From Alopecurus myosuroides (lineage: Eukaryota > Streptophyta > Magnoliopsida > Poales > Poaceae), in the NCBI GenBank assembly GCA_028641055.1, contig CM054060.1, positions 317,801,344 to 317,865,343 on the forward strand: a stretch of 64,000 nt of DNA. The letters run 5' to 3'. Shown one piece after another: positions 1 to 11,837 of the stretch; position 1 is the first letter of the stretch, and every line of letters starts with the position of its first letter. Below the pieces are notes generated by a model. The model ran no database searches. It worked only from the letters and a program-made list of their open reading frames with translations, and was not told the DNA's origin. Both the position numbers and the translations under genes were made by a program.

Positions 1-1326
1 AAAGTTACCAACCCGCAGAGCCAAAGTGTTCCTATAGATCCTGTGGAGAATGTCATAAACTCGCAGCAGGTGCTTTGACTGACCAACCACAGCACGTCCA
101 GGTATGTATAGATCATACATCTCAGTGAGAGCCATGGACTTCTCCGGATAAGGAACCCGGAAGAAGGTGCGGTGAAAAGCAGCGTCTGGAATCTCTCCAA
201 AGTCCTACATACCAAGAATAGTAGCAAACTGACTCCAAGAAGCATAAAACTTGTGATTCTTCGTCATCCAGGTGATCTTCCTCTCATCGGTGTGGAAATA
301 CAATGTCGCATAGAACTGGCCCACAAGGTGCTCATCATAATCCTCACTGAGCTCAATGAAGTACAAAAGCACAAAATCTTCACAAATCTCTAGAGCTTCA
401 CGAAAATAGTCCATCTTTGACCTCATGAAGGCAACATTGATGGAAAACTGAGTGACTACCTTATTTTTGATGAGTGGGTACTCCTCATAGAATATCCTTT
501 CCTGAAAACGAGTCCAGAAACACTCGTTTGCTCTAACGTCCCTTGGATGGTTATAAGGATTTGTCCTCCATTCCCAGCGAAACTGATCATCTGGCATGTT
601 TGCAATTTTTTTGATTTTACTACTTCTTTTCGATCGACAAGGACGGAAAGAGGTTCTTTTCCCTAGTTCCTATATATCTAAAGCCTTACCGAGATGTCAC
701 GCAAGAACAAGAAGAAAGAGTCCGCCCCTGTTATGTGGCGGATAGGCTGAGATGGAATTAGAGGGAGGAATGAACTTGAACTTTTCACCTTCCCCCGATC
801 CAATGGACTTGTCACGGGAAACTTTGGATTTCATGAGCACTGATCTCTACCTCCTTGTCAAGTTCCCTTGAGGCATAACCTCAGGGGCTTCATCTTCCTC
901 GGGGTTCTTACGGCCCCTCTTAGCCACACGCTTGCAACCTCCACCCTTTGAGCCACTAGCATCTGCTCCTAAGAAAGCAATAGGGGGATAGAAAAATATA
1001 AGTAAACTTCAATCAAAGCGATCTTCGAGAAGCAATCATACTAGAACTATAAGTGTTCAGGCTCCAGGAGGCGGTAGTACCGCTTGGGGTCCGCGGTAGT
1101 ACCGCTGGTGCCAGCGGTAGTACCCCTGCTGGCGGATTCGTCCATGGCACCCAAGGAAACTACCAGATCCAATCAAGAGGCTAAAACACTAACAGTTCTA
1201 ATACGATTTCATCTACTAGGGAGCACAACTAACTACTCCTAGACTAGGAGATCTCTAGAACCCTAGGCATCATCATCTCACAAGATTTCTCGAGGGAGAG
1301 AGATGGGAGGGGTTACCGGAGCTCAT
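1..1326 (-). pseudogene. Spliced extra 3' gene ('env-like' by position) of Sirevirus 1, 3' end outside window
   Basis: The proposed coding start is the minus-strand ATG at 1326-1324. Exon 1 holds ATG AGC TCC G (1326-1317) and is followed by a GTAACC donor. The intron is 969-1316 and ends TTTCTTAG. Exon 2 starts at 968 and opens with a Gly, Lys and Arg-rich segment. It contains in-frame stops at about 835 and 677 and another at 205-207. The conserved core (205-597) begins MPDDQFRWEWR and aligns by eye with the matching gene of Sirevirus 2 (shared pattern CFW, WMT and a terminal LG). Coding similarity continues past the stop to position 1. I see no signal peptide or membrane segment, so 'env-like' refers only to position after pol. 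Exon structure is inferred. Confidence 0.6.
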
Positions 1327-1705
1327 CGTCGTGGAAGAGTTGGGAGCGGTCCCCGGGCGTTCTCCGGCGTGATTGGAGCGCTCAATCACCGGAGAGAGCC
1401 CTCCCCGGCGGACGGAGGACTTGGCGGCGGCTCGATCCGAAGTGAGGAGGAGATGAGGGAGAGAAAAGGGTTATGAGGGTAACCCCCTCCTCCCATATCC
1501 GTTTTAATCCCCACGGATTTTTGCTGCAACGGTAGTACCGCTGCGCTCAGCGGTAGTACCGTTCACCTGGGACTACCTGGGCCAAGGGGTAGTACCGCTG
1601 CGGGGTTTGTGCTGGGCACGAACACATGCAGTGGTAGTACCGCGCTGAGCCACCGGTAGTACCGTGCACTGGGTACTATTGTCAGTTACAGCGGTAGTAC
1701 CGCTA
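1068..1705 (-). promoter_or_regulatory. Palindrome-rich leader and intron of the extra gene, Sirevirus 1
   Basis: Short palindromes GCGGTAGTACCGC (reverse complement GCGGTACTACCGC) and close variants occur upstream of exon 1 (about 1525-1705) and again inside the intron (about 1068-1130). The same motif is clustered upstream of the TATA box in this element's LTR. No strong TATA box is visible before exon 1; the nearest AT-rich string on the minus strand is ATTAAAA near 1501-1507. Confidence 0.6.
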
Positions 1706-2384
1706 GCCGGGTCCTCATTCCACCAAGGGATCGAAGATATTGAAATTTACAGAGAGAGAAAAAGTCTTAGGGAGGAATTGTTTGGCCTTGGGATTAGCAC
1801 ACCAACTGAGATGGTACTATACACTCCAACTTTTGCAAGGAAACACAAAACATGAAATAAGGAAAAGAGGGAGTGTGTTTCCCAAACCGACACCAACACA
1901 AAACACAAAAAGAGAGAGAAGGAAAAAACCAACACAACGAAAAACACCACATAAGAATCAAACAAGAACCAACTCTTCGAGAGGAGAGGTTGGTGGCCTA
2001 AGCCACCATGTAAGAGATTATGGTATGTTACCGCGAAGATATATCTTGGGTGTCTTGCCAATTCTTGACATTGAAGCTCACAATTCAACATTAGAAAAAG
2101 AGACATAACAATGAATATTTTCTTTGGGCATAATGGGGGGGAGGAAGAACCCAATGTGTTAGGATAACACTCCTCCTATGTCCATTCCTACACCTAAACC
2201 CAAACACGTTTAATCTATAGGGGTGTGTGTAAGATCCTCAAGTCAAACTCCTAGAATCAATGACATTTAGTTCATTCCTCAAGAACATGAATCTTGCATC
2301 GTCGAGTGGCTTCCTGAAGATATCCGCAAGATTTTCCTTGGTGGGCACATAAGAGAGAGCAATATCCCCTCTTGCCACATGGTC
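1706..2384. other. Spacer between RNase H and the extra gene of Sirevirus 1
   Basis: Non-coding spacer of the element. The minus strand includes a pyrimidine-rich stretch (the plus strand is A and AG-rich at 1850-1980) and short unassigned reading frames. Nothing here looks like a gene. Confidence 0.5.
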
Positions 2385-5300
2385 TCAGACGAAATGATGG
2401 CGAATATCAATATGCTTTGTTCTTTTATGTTGCACGGGGTTGTAGGAGATCTTCATGGTACTTTCATTGTCACATAAAAGAGGCACCTTATCCATATGAA
2501 CGTCATATTCCTTGAGAGTTTGCCTCATCCATAGCAATTGAGTGCAAGCACTTGCGGCGGCTACATACTCGGCTTCGGCTGTGGAGAGAGATATGCAATT
2601 TTGCTTCTTGGAAGACCAACTTACCAAAGACCTACCAAGAAATTGGCAAGCCCCGGAAGTAGACTTACTATCATCCTGATCACCCGCCCAATCGGAATCC
2701 GTGTAGCCCTTGAGAGAAAATTGTGCCCCCTTTGGGTACCACAAACAAAACCTTGGGGTATGAACAAATAACGAAAGATCCTATGGACCGCCACTAAGTG
2801 GCTTTCCTTAGGATCCGCTTGATACCTTGCACACACACCTACACTGAAAACAATATCGGGCCTAGATGCACAAAGGTAAAGCAAAGAACCAATCATAGAA
2901 CGATACAATTTTTGGTCCACATCTTTACCCTTTGGGTGTTGTGATAGGTGGCACCTGACTTTCATTGGAGATGGCTTGATCTTTGCATTTTGGAAGTTTA
3001 ACCTCTTGATCATATCTTGGGTATACTTGGCTTGAGAAATGAAAGTCCCACGAGCCAATTGCTTGATCTCAAAGCCAAGGAAGAATTTAAGCTCACCCAT
3101 TATAGACATCTTGAACCTCTCAGTCATAAGCTTAGAGAACTCATTATTAAAAGCTTGGTTAGTTGAGCCAAAGATAATATCGTCTGCATAGAGTTGGCAT
3201 ATGAAGAGATCTCCCTTTACTCTCTTGGTGAAGAGAGTGGGGTCGATCTTCCCAACTTCGAAACCACGGTCACCCAACAACTCTCTAAGGTGCTCATACC
3301 ACGCACATGGTGCTTGTTTAAGTCCATAGAGCGCCTTATCGAGCTTGTAGACATGGTTAGGGAAGTTGAGGTTCTCGAACCCCAGAGATTGCTTAACATA
3401 TACCTCCTCTTTTAGTGGACCATTTAATAAAGCACTTTTGACATCCATTTGTTGCAATTTGAAATTATGCAAAGATGCATACGCAAGGAGGATATGAATG
3501 GACTCAAGGAGAGCCACGGGTGCGTAGGTTTCATCAAAGTCAATGCCTTCAACTTGAGTGTAACCTTGAGCAACCAATCTAGACTTGTTCCTTATGACAA
3601 TGCCATGCTCATCTTGCTTGTTCTTGAATATCCACTTAGTGCCAATAACATTGTGGCAATCTTTGGGATTCTCAAGCAATCTCCAAACCTTGTTGCGCTC
3701 AAAATTATTGAGATCATCATGCATAGCTTCAACCCAATCGGAGTCCTCTAGAGCTTCAAACACTTTATTTGGTTCCACCATAGAGATGTGAGCTTGATGC
3801 TCACTAAAATGTTCTTATTGACTTCTCATGGATCTTCTATCTTGAATATCTTCCAAGACCTTGTTGTCTTGGGCATCAATATGCTTCAAAGCTCTTCTTA
3901 TCCTTCTAGCACGACGGGCTTCGATCTCCTCATTATTTCGAGGAGGGATCACTTGATCATCTTGATCATTTGGGTCCCCATATTGACCAATTTGGACTTG
4001 ATCATCATCATCATCAATAATATCTTCAACACTCGCTTCAACTTGAGGAGAGGACGAAGAGGATGGTTGATCTTTGCCTTGACCTTGACTAGCATGAATT
4101 ATAGGAGTGATTGCATCTTGCGTAGTAACTTGGTCAACAAGAGGAGGGTCTTCAACATGTTCTTGGTTAGGTGCATCACTTGGCTCCTTGGCTTGTTCTT
4201 CTATTATAGAGGAGGGTTGCCCACTTGAGTAGAGCATAGTCCTTCTCGAGTCGCCATAAGGTGTCCCTCAATGGGGCGGAAAAATCCCACACTCATCCTT
4301 CCTATGGCTTCTTGAGGTATTTCAACATCTACATTAGAAACATGAAATTGTGCCACTTGGGAGCCATCATTTTCCTCGAAAACCACACTACAAGATTCTA
4401 TGACAATCCGTGAGGCTTTGTCAAAGACTCTATAAGTGTGGGATTCGGCACCGTAACCAACAAATATACCCTCAATAGTTTTGGAATGAAATTTAGACAA
4501 CCTAACACCCTTGATCAAATAAAAGCACTTACAACCGAATACATAGAAGTAGGAGACGTTGGGCTTTGCCGGTGAGGATCTCATATGGAGTCTTGTCCAA
4601 GCCTTTGCGGATGTAGAGGCGGTTGGAGGAGTGGCATGCGGTGGATATGGCCTCGGCCCATAAATATTGGGGAGAAGTGTACTCCGCCAACATGGTCCTT
4701 GCCATATCGAAGAGAGTGCGATTCTTTCTTTCAGAAACACCATTTTGTTGAGGAGTGTAAGTGGCGGAGTATTGATGACGAATTCCCTCTTCACTAAGGA
4801 ATTTATTCAAGGTGTAGTTCTTTAACTCCGAACCATTATCACTCCTAATAGCCATGATTTGCACATTGTGTTGACGTTGTAATTGGTTGGAGAAGTCGAT
4901 GATGGTTTGGCGAGTCTCACTCTTGCACTTGAAGAAATATACCCAAGTGTATCTTGAATAGTCATCGACAATCACGAAGCAATATTTCTTGCCTCCAAGA
5001 CTTGCCTCGGGCACGACACCAAAGAGATCAACATGGAGAAGCTCCAAGATCCTTTTTGATGAAATAATAGTCTTGTCCATGTGCGTCGTATCATGCATCT
5101 TTCCTTCAATACACGACCTACAAACGCGATCCTTTGAAAAGGAAACATTTTCTTTTAGTCCGACAATAAGGCCACCTTTGTGAAGACTTTGGAAAGTTCT
5201 CATGTTGACATGGGATAGGCGGCGATGCCACAACCATCACACATCCGCCTTTCCGAAAAGACAGATTGTTTGAGAGTTGGTATACTTCAAGAAGTCTACC

Positions 5301-5670
5301 ATGAACAACTCCTTTTAAACATGTCCCACATATGCGACGTCAAGAGTCTTGCTCCTCAAAAGGACAACAATATCTTCATAAAAAAGACGTAGAAACCCAT
5401 ATTTCCAAGAGAGCAGACGGAAAGTAAATTGTAACCAAGGAATTCGACAAGCATGACGTTGACGATAGTGATATCGGGAGCAACCACAACCTTGCCGAAC
5501 CCGGATACCTTAGACGAGGACGAGTCTCCATAAGTGACGGTTGCGTGAATGTCATTTGGGCGCAACTTCGTCACAAGTTCTTTGCTTCCGGTCATATGGC
5601 TAGTGCATCCACTATCAATTATCCATTTAGTCCCAAATCCCACCGGAAGCATAGTCCTGCAAGAGATCAT
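2385..5670 (-). pseudogene. pol region of Sirevirus 1: protease, integrase, RT, RNase H
   Basis: The protease fragment (5356-5670) has the aspartic motif IDSGCTSHM. The GAG-pre-integrase and integrase region (4529-5233) shows MWHRRLSHVNMRT, HVDLFG, RSDNGSE and NGVSERKN, which carry the D,D,E residues. It changes frame near 4600 and continues at 4204-4794. A linker rich in Asp and Gln follows (3815-4237). The reverse transcriptase (2621-3781) has YADDIIFGSTN, a normal Copia catalytic motif. RNase H (2385-2744, frame changed near 2700) has SDWAGDQDDSKSTSG and ends at KTKHIDIRHHF. Frameshifts at several points make it non-functional as one polyprotein. Confidence 0.85.
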
Positions 5671-5701
5671 TGACTAGAGTTAGGACCCGAGGAGGGTCCC
5701 T

Positions 5702-8235
5702 TCATGTTAGTAACAAGGGTCTTTGGAACCCAAATAGTATAGTCAATGTAACCCTCACAACACCATAATAATCAACATATAAGAAATGGTGTGGATTGTT
5801 AGTTCCCGCGGAGGTGCTACGAGTAGTGTTGTCCCTCATGACACTACTACTCGAGGCAACATTGCTTGCTTGTGCGGGTGTGCTACGAGTAGTGTTGTCC
5901 CTAATGACAATACCACCCGAAGCACCATTGTTGGTATTCTTCTTGTTGTTGTTGTTGTTGTTGTTCTTCTTCTTGGCTACATAGCCAAGACCTTGCTTGC
6001 CCACTTGTTTCCTTGGAGCACTCAATTGTGGTCTAGCAATAACCACACTAGATCTAGGGGAAACCACTTGTGGGGTAGAGATTACAACCTTCTCAACTTG
6101 AGTCCCTTTGCCCTTGAGCCTTGCTAGCTCATCCTTCAACCTAGAATTTTCCTCAATAATATTTGCATGATCACAAGAAGAAGTAGATGTGCTAGGGTTG
6201 TTAGGTTGATTAAGTTGAGTTTGAAGTTTTTCATGCAACTCTTTGAGGGAAGAGTGTTGGCTCTCCAAAGCTTTGTGAGCCTTTGTTAGCTTTTCATACT
6301 CCTCGGTTAGTTTACCATGACCAACACCAAACTCAACCTTATCCTTTTTAGACTTTTTATATTTATCAATAGCAAGGTCACGTTCCTTAGTGATGGTAGA
6401 GACAAGTTCATTATGAGTTAATTCAATAGATTCAAGTTCCCCCTCTAGAGAAATTCTACCATCATGCTCTTCCTCAAGAGTCATAGAGAGAGATGCAATT
6501 TCATCCGCATCCCTTCGTTCAACCTCACCTTTCTTCTCAAGAGCTTCTTGGTCCTCTCCCAATTGGCTCATGAAATGCTCAAAGTACTTCTTGGTCTCCC
6601 CTTGCATGTTAGATATAAAACGTTCCAAGGATAGACTTTCATCTTCTACTCTAAGACTAGCAAGATGTTCTAGTTCACTTGGGGTCTTAGAGTTGGAGGA
6701 AGGTGATACCTCCGTGGCCTTAGCCATGAAGCACTTGCCATTTTGGTGAGGATGATTGTCATTGGGGGATTGAAAGAGAAATGAAGACAATGGAGTAGAA
6801 GCAATAGCTAGAGCGGCCACTTCACTTGTGGTTTCTTCTTCTTCATCACTTCCAGAATCATACTCCTCTTGAGTCACTAGCACAAACTTGGTGGGAGATT
6901 TCTTGTTGAATGGTTTCTTCTTGAATTGAGGTTTCTTTTACTCAACCTTGTCCTTGTCCTTGCGAATGAGCTTGCCACTATGGAGTTCTCTATTTTCATA
7001 GGGACACTCCACAATGAAGTGGTGCTTATCTTGGAAATTGAAGCAAGACCTCACTTTTTGAGCCCCATCATTGCCATAGAGAGACTTGGTCTTCTCCTCA
7101 ACAAATTTCTTTCCCTTGGGAGTATTCCTCCAAAACTTTTGCACGGTGAGAGCAATGAGATCCTTTAGCACGGGATCATAGTCTTGTTCCTTCAAAGGAG
7201 GCAACGCCTCATCTCCTTCTTCTTCATACATCTCTTGACAAAACCTTGGCCTTCAAAGCAACCGATGCCCCTTTGTGCATTCCAATGGCCCTAGCACGGT
7301 TGTCTAGAGCATTCTTGGTTTGAACTTGATAGGAGCACATTTCTTGCATAACTTGAGTTGAGGTCATGGAAGACAAATCATGTCTTCCTTGAATGCTCTT
7401 CAAGTACGTGCCCTCAATTGGAATTAGGGCAATCATGTACTTCCTCTTGATCCAAGCATCATCAATGTACTTGGCACCAACATTTGAGAAGGCGGTGGAA
7501 AGAGTCTTGAGCCTTCGGTACAAGTCTTCATGGTTCTCTCCATCATGCATATAGAACCCTTCGGCCTCATTGGTCAAGGCATCATATCTATTCCTTTGCA
7601 TACTCTCATTCCCCACGAACATGACGACAAGAGCGTCCCATGTTTCCTTGGCGGCGGAATATTGTTGAAGATGCGGCATGTGGTTAGGACCCATAGCTTG
7701 TTGAAGAATTGACAAGGCGGTGTAGTTGAGTTGACAATCTACGGCTTCTCTTCTTGCAAGGTTCTTGGGGTCATGAGGTTTGTATCCATCACGAGTGACC
7801 CTCCAAAGATCTATACAAGAAGAGTTCAAGTGAGTCTCCATGTAATATTGCCATTCACGAAAAGAAAAAGCATCAATTTTAGGTGGATCTCCCCTAGGGA
7901 TTATATGAGGATGAGGGACGGGGGGATCGGGAGAATAATGTCCTTTGACAGAGTGAAATTCTCCCTCTCCATCCGTACCCTTCTCGGTGGATTTTTCGGC
8001 AGAAGCATTTTTTAGATGGATCACCATCTACCCCTTTCTTGGCGCCCTCCGGAGTTACTTCCGAAGGAGTAGAGTAGGCGACCTCCGGTCCTTTGGCTTT
8101 GAGGAGTTCCGTCAAGACTTGACGCAACTCATCAATTTTGGTGTCTATGGATGATGTCAATGAATTTTTCAACTCATTGAGATCATCCATGGATAGCCTT
8201 GCCATGGAACCTTTGGCATCCGAATCTTCACCCAT
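5702..8235 (-). pseudogene. gag region of Sirevirus 1 (frameshifted)
   Basis: Gag starts at the ATG at 8235-8233, with the N-terminal segment at 7894-8235. It continues in other frames at 7224-8027 (capsid-like, with the FREWQYYME and NRYDALTNEAEGFYM segments), 6938-7231 (zinc knuckle) and 5702-6883 (long acidic, coiled-coil-rich part with a poly-Asn run encoded at about 5941-5970). The frame changes near 8000, 7230 and 6900. The zinc knuckle reads CFNFQDKHHFIVECP, so the second cysteine of the CCHC motif is phenylalanine. The product would package the element's RNA if intact, but this copy cannot make a full protein. Confidence 0.8.
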
Positions 8236-8271
8236 ACTTAAACTCTTAGGTGGTTAATCCCGATAGAAGAT

Positions 8272-8288
8272 CCAAGGCTATGATACCA
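8272..8288 (-). other. Primer-binding site (initiator-Met tRNA type), Sirevirus 1
   Basis: The minus strand reads TGGTATCATAGCCTTGG just inside the LTR. The first eight bases match the usual Copia iMet primer site; the next bases differ by a substitution. Confidence 0.75.
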
Positions 8289-8290
8289 AT

Positions 8291-9664
8291 TTAAAATAAG
8301 TATGGGCACCTAGAGGGGGGTGAATAGGTGCTACGACCAATTTTAATTTTTCTAGTAATTAAGGCTTGACACAAAGGTAAATTCTCTAGATAATCTAACT
8401 ACGGTGAATTTACCTATATGACAAGTATAACAATAATCACAATGCAAGCCCACATAAAGGGAGTGAGGGAACGAGGTAACCAAAGTGAAGCACACAGAGA
8501 CACGATGTAATCCCGAGTTCCTCCTTGTTAAGGGAGTACGTCTCGTTGGAGGGGTATGAGCTTGCTACGAAGGCCTACTCAATTCCACAAAGGCCTCACC
8601 CTATGCTCTGATGAACCCCGCCACAAAGGCCTAGTTCACCTTCTAATATTGACCCCCTTTGAGGCGGGAATCGAGTCCTTTACAAACAACTTGGGGCACA
8701 CACCCACAACCAAATTGGGGGCTCCCAACAATCTCAAATCACCAACAAGTAGAAAGATGCCTAGGTTCTCCACAAGAGGAAACCCTAGGCTAGATCCCTC
8801 AAGCTAGAGAGGGGGAAATAAAGAACGAGTCGATGAAGATGTAGATCGGGGCCTTCTCCTTCAATCCTCCAAGTATCAACGAGTTTGGTTGGAGGGATTG
8901 GGAGAGATCTAACTTTGGAGGCTCAATAAATGCTTGTGTTTAATGCTGGAGCGAGCAACCTCTTGGGGAAGAAGGGGATGGGGTATTTATAGCCCCCTCC
9001 CCAAACTAGCCGTTTGACCATTTTTCGAGCCTAGCGGTACTACCGCTGGGGTCAGCGGTACTACCGCCACCAGGTAACGTGAGTGGTACTTGGGAGTCCC
9101 AGACTCAGTGCGCGGGCGGTGCCACCGCCAAAGTACCGTGGTACTCCAGCAGCGGTACTACCGCGAGTGCACACCGATACTACTGCTGGCCACTATTTCG
9201 AATTAAATCGAAGTGGCTGGCGGTAGTACTAGGGCACTACCGCTCTAGTACGTAAATGTTACCGTGAGCAAATCATTGCTAGCGGTACAAGGGCCGACTC
9301 TGAGGGCGGTACTACCGCTTCCTAGAGGCAACGGTACTACCGCCGATCAGTAGCGGTACTACCGTTGAGCAAGGTTTTGCTCAAGATTAATAAGACCACA
9401 ACGATACTACCGAGCCAGTACCGTTAAGTACCGCTGGATGCAGTAGCCATTTTTACTCTGGCGGTACTGGGCGCGGTACTACCGCTGGGATGCCCGGTAG
9501 TACCGCTGGATCATAAAAATCTTGGTGGCTTTGTCTTGGAATTCTCTTCAGCCTTTTGCGTCTAGTTGATATTTCCCGAAATACTTGACGCACTGTTAAA
9601 CACTTAGTAGTGTTGTTGTCAGCTCCAAAACCTAAGAGATATCAAAGATGCAAATGCACTTTCA
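8291..9664 (-). repeat. 5' LTR of Sirevirus 1
   Basis: On the minus strand the LTR starts TGAAAGTGCATTTGC at 9664 and ends near 8291, just before the primer site. A TATA box (TATAAATA, minus) lies at 8984-8991. Upstream of it, at about 9030-9510, is a cluster of short palindromes of the form GCGGTACTACCGC. The exact 3' edge is uncertain by a few bases, because a clean CA end is not visible there. Confidence 0.8.
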
Positions 9665-11265
9665 CTTCCTACTATTCACACCTTTTGAGAGAAACTCCTT
9701 CCCTAAAAAGGATCTATTCTTGGCAACAAAAATCTTGCCTTCGTATCTGTGATAGAAGGTGTACCCTATTGTTTCTTTAGGGTATCCTATGAAGACGCAT
9801 TTTTCTTCTTTGGGTTCGAGTTTATCAGGTTAAAGCTTCTTCACATAAACATATCATCCCCAAATTTTTAGAAATGACAGCTTAGATTTGTTTCCAAACC
9901 ATAATTCATACGGTGTCGTTTCAACAGATTTAGACGGTCCCCTATTTAAAGTGAATGCAGCGGTCTCTAGTGCATAACCCCAAAACGACAGTGGAAAATC
10001 TATAGGAGACATCATAGATCGAACCATATCCAATAAAGTATGATTACAGCGTTCGGAAACACCATTACGCTGTGGTGTTCTGGCAGGTGTGAGTTGTGAA
10101 ACTATTCCACATTGTTTCATATGCATGCCAAACTCGTAACTTAAATATTCACCTCCACGATCAGATCATAGAAATTTAATCTTTCTATTACGATGATTTT
10201 CAACTTCACACTGAATTTTTTTGAACTTTTCAAATGTCTCAGATTTGTGCTTCATTATGTAAATATATCCATGTCTACTAAAATCATCAGTGAAAGTGAC
10301 GAAAGAATGATATCCACCGCGCGCTGATACACTCATTGGTCCACACACATCAGTATGTATGATTTACAGTAAGTCTGTCGCCCGTTCCATAGTTCCAGAA
10401 AACAGGGTTCTAGTCATCTTGCCCATAAGGCATGATTCACACGTTTCAAATGATTTATAATCAAGTGATTCTAAGAGTCCATCAGAATGGAGCTTCTTCA
10501 GACATTTAACACCAATATGACCTAAGCGGCAATGCCACATGTAAGTAGCAATATCATCATTTAACTTAATTCTTTTGGCATTCACATTATTAATATGTGT
10601 ATCAATACTATCAAGATTCAAAATAAATAAACCATTCTTCTCAGGTGCGTGACCATAAAAGATATTATTCATATAAATCGAACAACCATTATTCTCAGAC
10701 TTAAAGGAATAACCACTCCGCGTTAAGCAAGATCCAAAAATGATATTCATGCTCAACGCAGGCACCAGATAACAATTATTTAGATTCATAACTAATCCAT
10801 ACGGTAAACGAAGAGGTAGCGTGCCGACGACGATCACATCAACTCTTGATCCATTGTCGACGCGCATCGTCACCTCATCCCTTGCTAGTGGTCGCTTATT
10901 CTGCAGTTCCTGTTTCGGGTTACATATGTGAGCAACTGAACCAGTATCAAATACCCTGGTGCTACTGCAAGTACTAGTAAGGTACACATCAATAACATGT
11001 ATATCACATATACCTTTGTTCACTCTGTCGGCCTTCTTATCTGTCAGATACTTGGGGCACTTACACTTCTAGTGATCAGTGCCCTTGCAATAGAAGCACT
11101 CAGTCTCAAGCTTAGGGCCATTCCTGGTTTTCTTCTCAGGTGTAGAACATACTTTCCAACCTTCTTGAAGTTGACCTTTGGATTGCCTTTCTTGAAACTA
11201 GTGGTCTTATTGATCATCCACACTTGATGCTCTTTCTTGATCTCCACTTCAGCAGTTTTAAGCAT
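9665..11265 (-). pseudogene. Late gag, protease and integrase region of the Angela-like Copia (broken)
   Basis: The late-gag segment (11044-11265) is Lys-rich. The protease and pre-integrase segment (10364-11023) shows FDTGSVAHIC, where the usual DSG is DTG, and the zinc-binding part ATYMWHCRLGHIG...CESCLMGKMT. Integrase pieces follow at 10166-10348 (GGYHSFVTFTDDFSRHGYI) and 9854-10126 (QLTPARTPQRNGVSERCNHT). Stops and frame changes separate all pieces. The region ends abruptly at the Sirevirus 1 border. Confidence 0.8.
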
Positions 11266-11837
11266 CTAGAGAAGCTCGGGAAGATACTTCTTCATGCCTT
11301 GCATATTATAGTTCACCACAAAGTTCTTGTAACTAGATGGCAGAGATTGAAGAACACGATGTATCCCTAGCTCAATAGGAATCGTTATTCCCAAAGCTAT
11401 GAGTTTATCGGCGTACACAGATATTTTGAGTACATGCTCACTAGGAGAGCTGTTCTTTTCCATCATGCAGCTAAAGAACTTTTCTGAAGCATCATAACTC
11501 TCAACTGTAGCATGGGTATTGAAAATCATTTTCAATTCTCCAATTGTAGCATAAGCAGTGATGTTCTCGAAACATTTTTGCAGCTCTGGCTCTAATCCAT
11601 AAAGGATGCAGCAATGAACTATATTGTGGTCTTCTTGTTAAGTCACATAAACATTTTATCTTCCTCAGAAGCATCATCAGCGGGCTGGTCACCTAGCGGT
11701 GCATTAAGCAAGTAGAGATTCTTGCAAGCGGTGAGGAGAATCCTCAGGTTAACTGCCCAGTTGGTAAAGTTGCTTCCAATGTTTTTTAGTTTTTCTCTCT
11801 CCATGAACATATTGAAATTGAAGGTAGATGGTGCCAT
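11266..11837 (-). pseudogene. gag of the Angela-like Copia (broken)
   Basis: Gag starts with ATG at 11837 (MAPSTFNFNMFMEREKLKN, then LRILLTACKNLYLLNAPLG) and continues in shifted frames at 11501-11692 and 11266-11535 (IPIELGIHRVLQSLPSSYKN). These are the usual N-terminal and middle gag segments of BARE/Angela elements. The frame changes near 11640 and 11530. Confidence 0.75.

Larger units (their letters stand above)
1..9664 (-). mobile_element. Sirevirus-type Ty1/Copia retrotransposon 1, truncated by window edge
   Basis: Reading on the minus strand, the order is LTR (9664 to about 8291), tRNA-iMet primer site, gag, protease, integrase, reverse transcriptase, RNase H, a long spacer, then an extra gene that runs off the window at position 1. 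Copia order (integrase before RT) and an extra gene after RNase H are typical of the Sirevirus (Maximus/SIRE) lineage. The 3' LTR is not in the window. The reading frames carry several frameshifts and stops, so this copy is defective. Its LTR edge at 9664 abuts interrupted Angela-like pol sequence, so it inserted into that element. Confidence 0.85.

Noticed and set aside
205..597. Stand-alone conserved hypothetical gene
   Set aside because: It lies after RNase H of Sirevirus 1 on the same strand and matches the extra gene of Sirevirus 2, so it belongs to the element.
8556..8807. Open frame in the LTR of Sirevirus 1
   Set aside because: Lies inside a defined LTR downstream of its TATA box on the other strand; no similarity to proteins recognised.
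9030..9510. Regular GCGGTACTACCGC repeats as a CRISPR-like array
   Set aside because: Spacing is irregular, the units are inside an LTR of a plant retrotransposon, and no cas-type gene is present.
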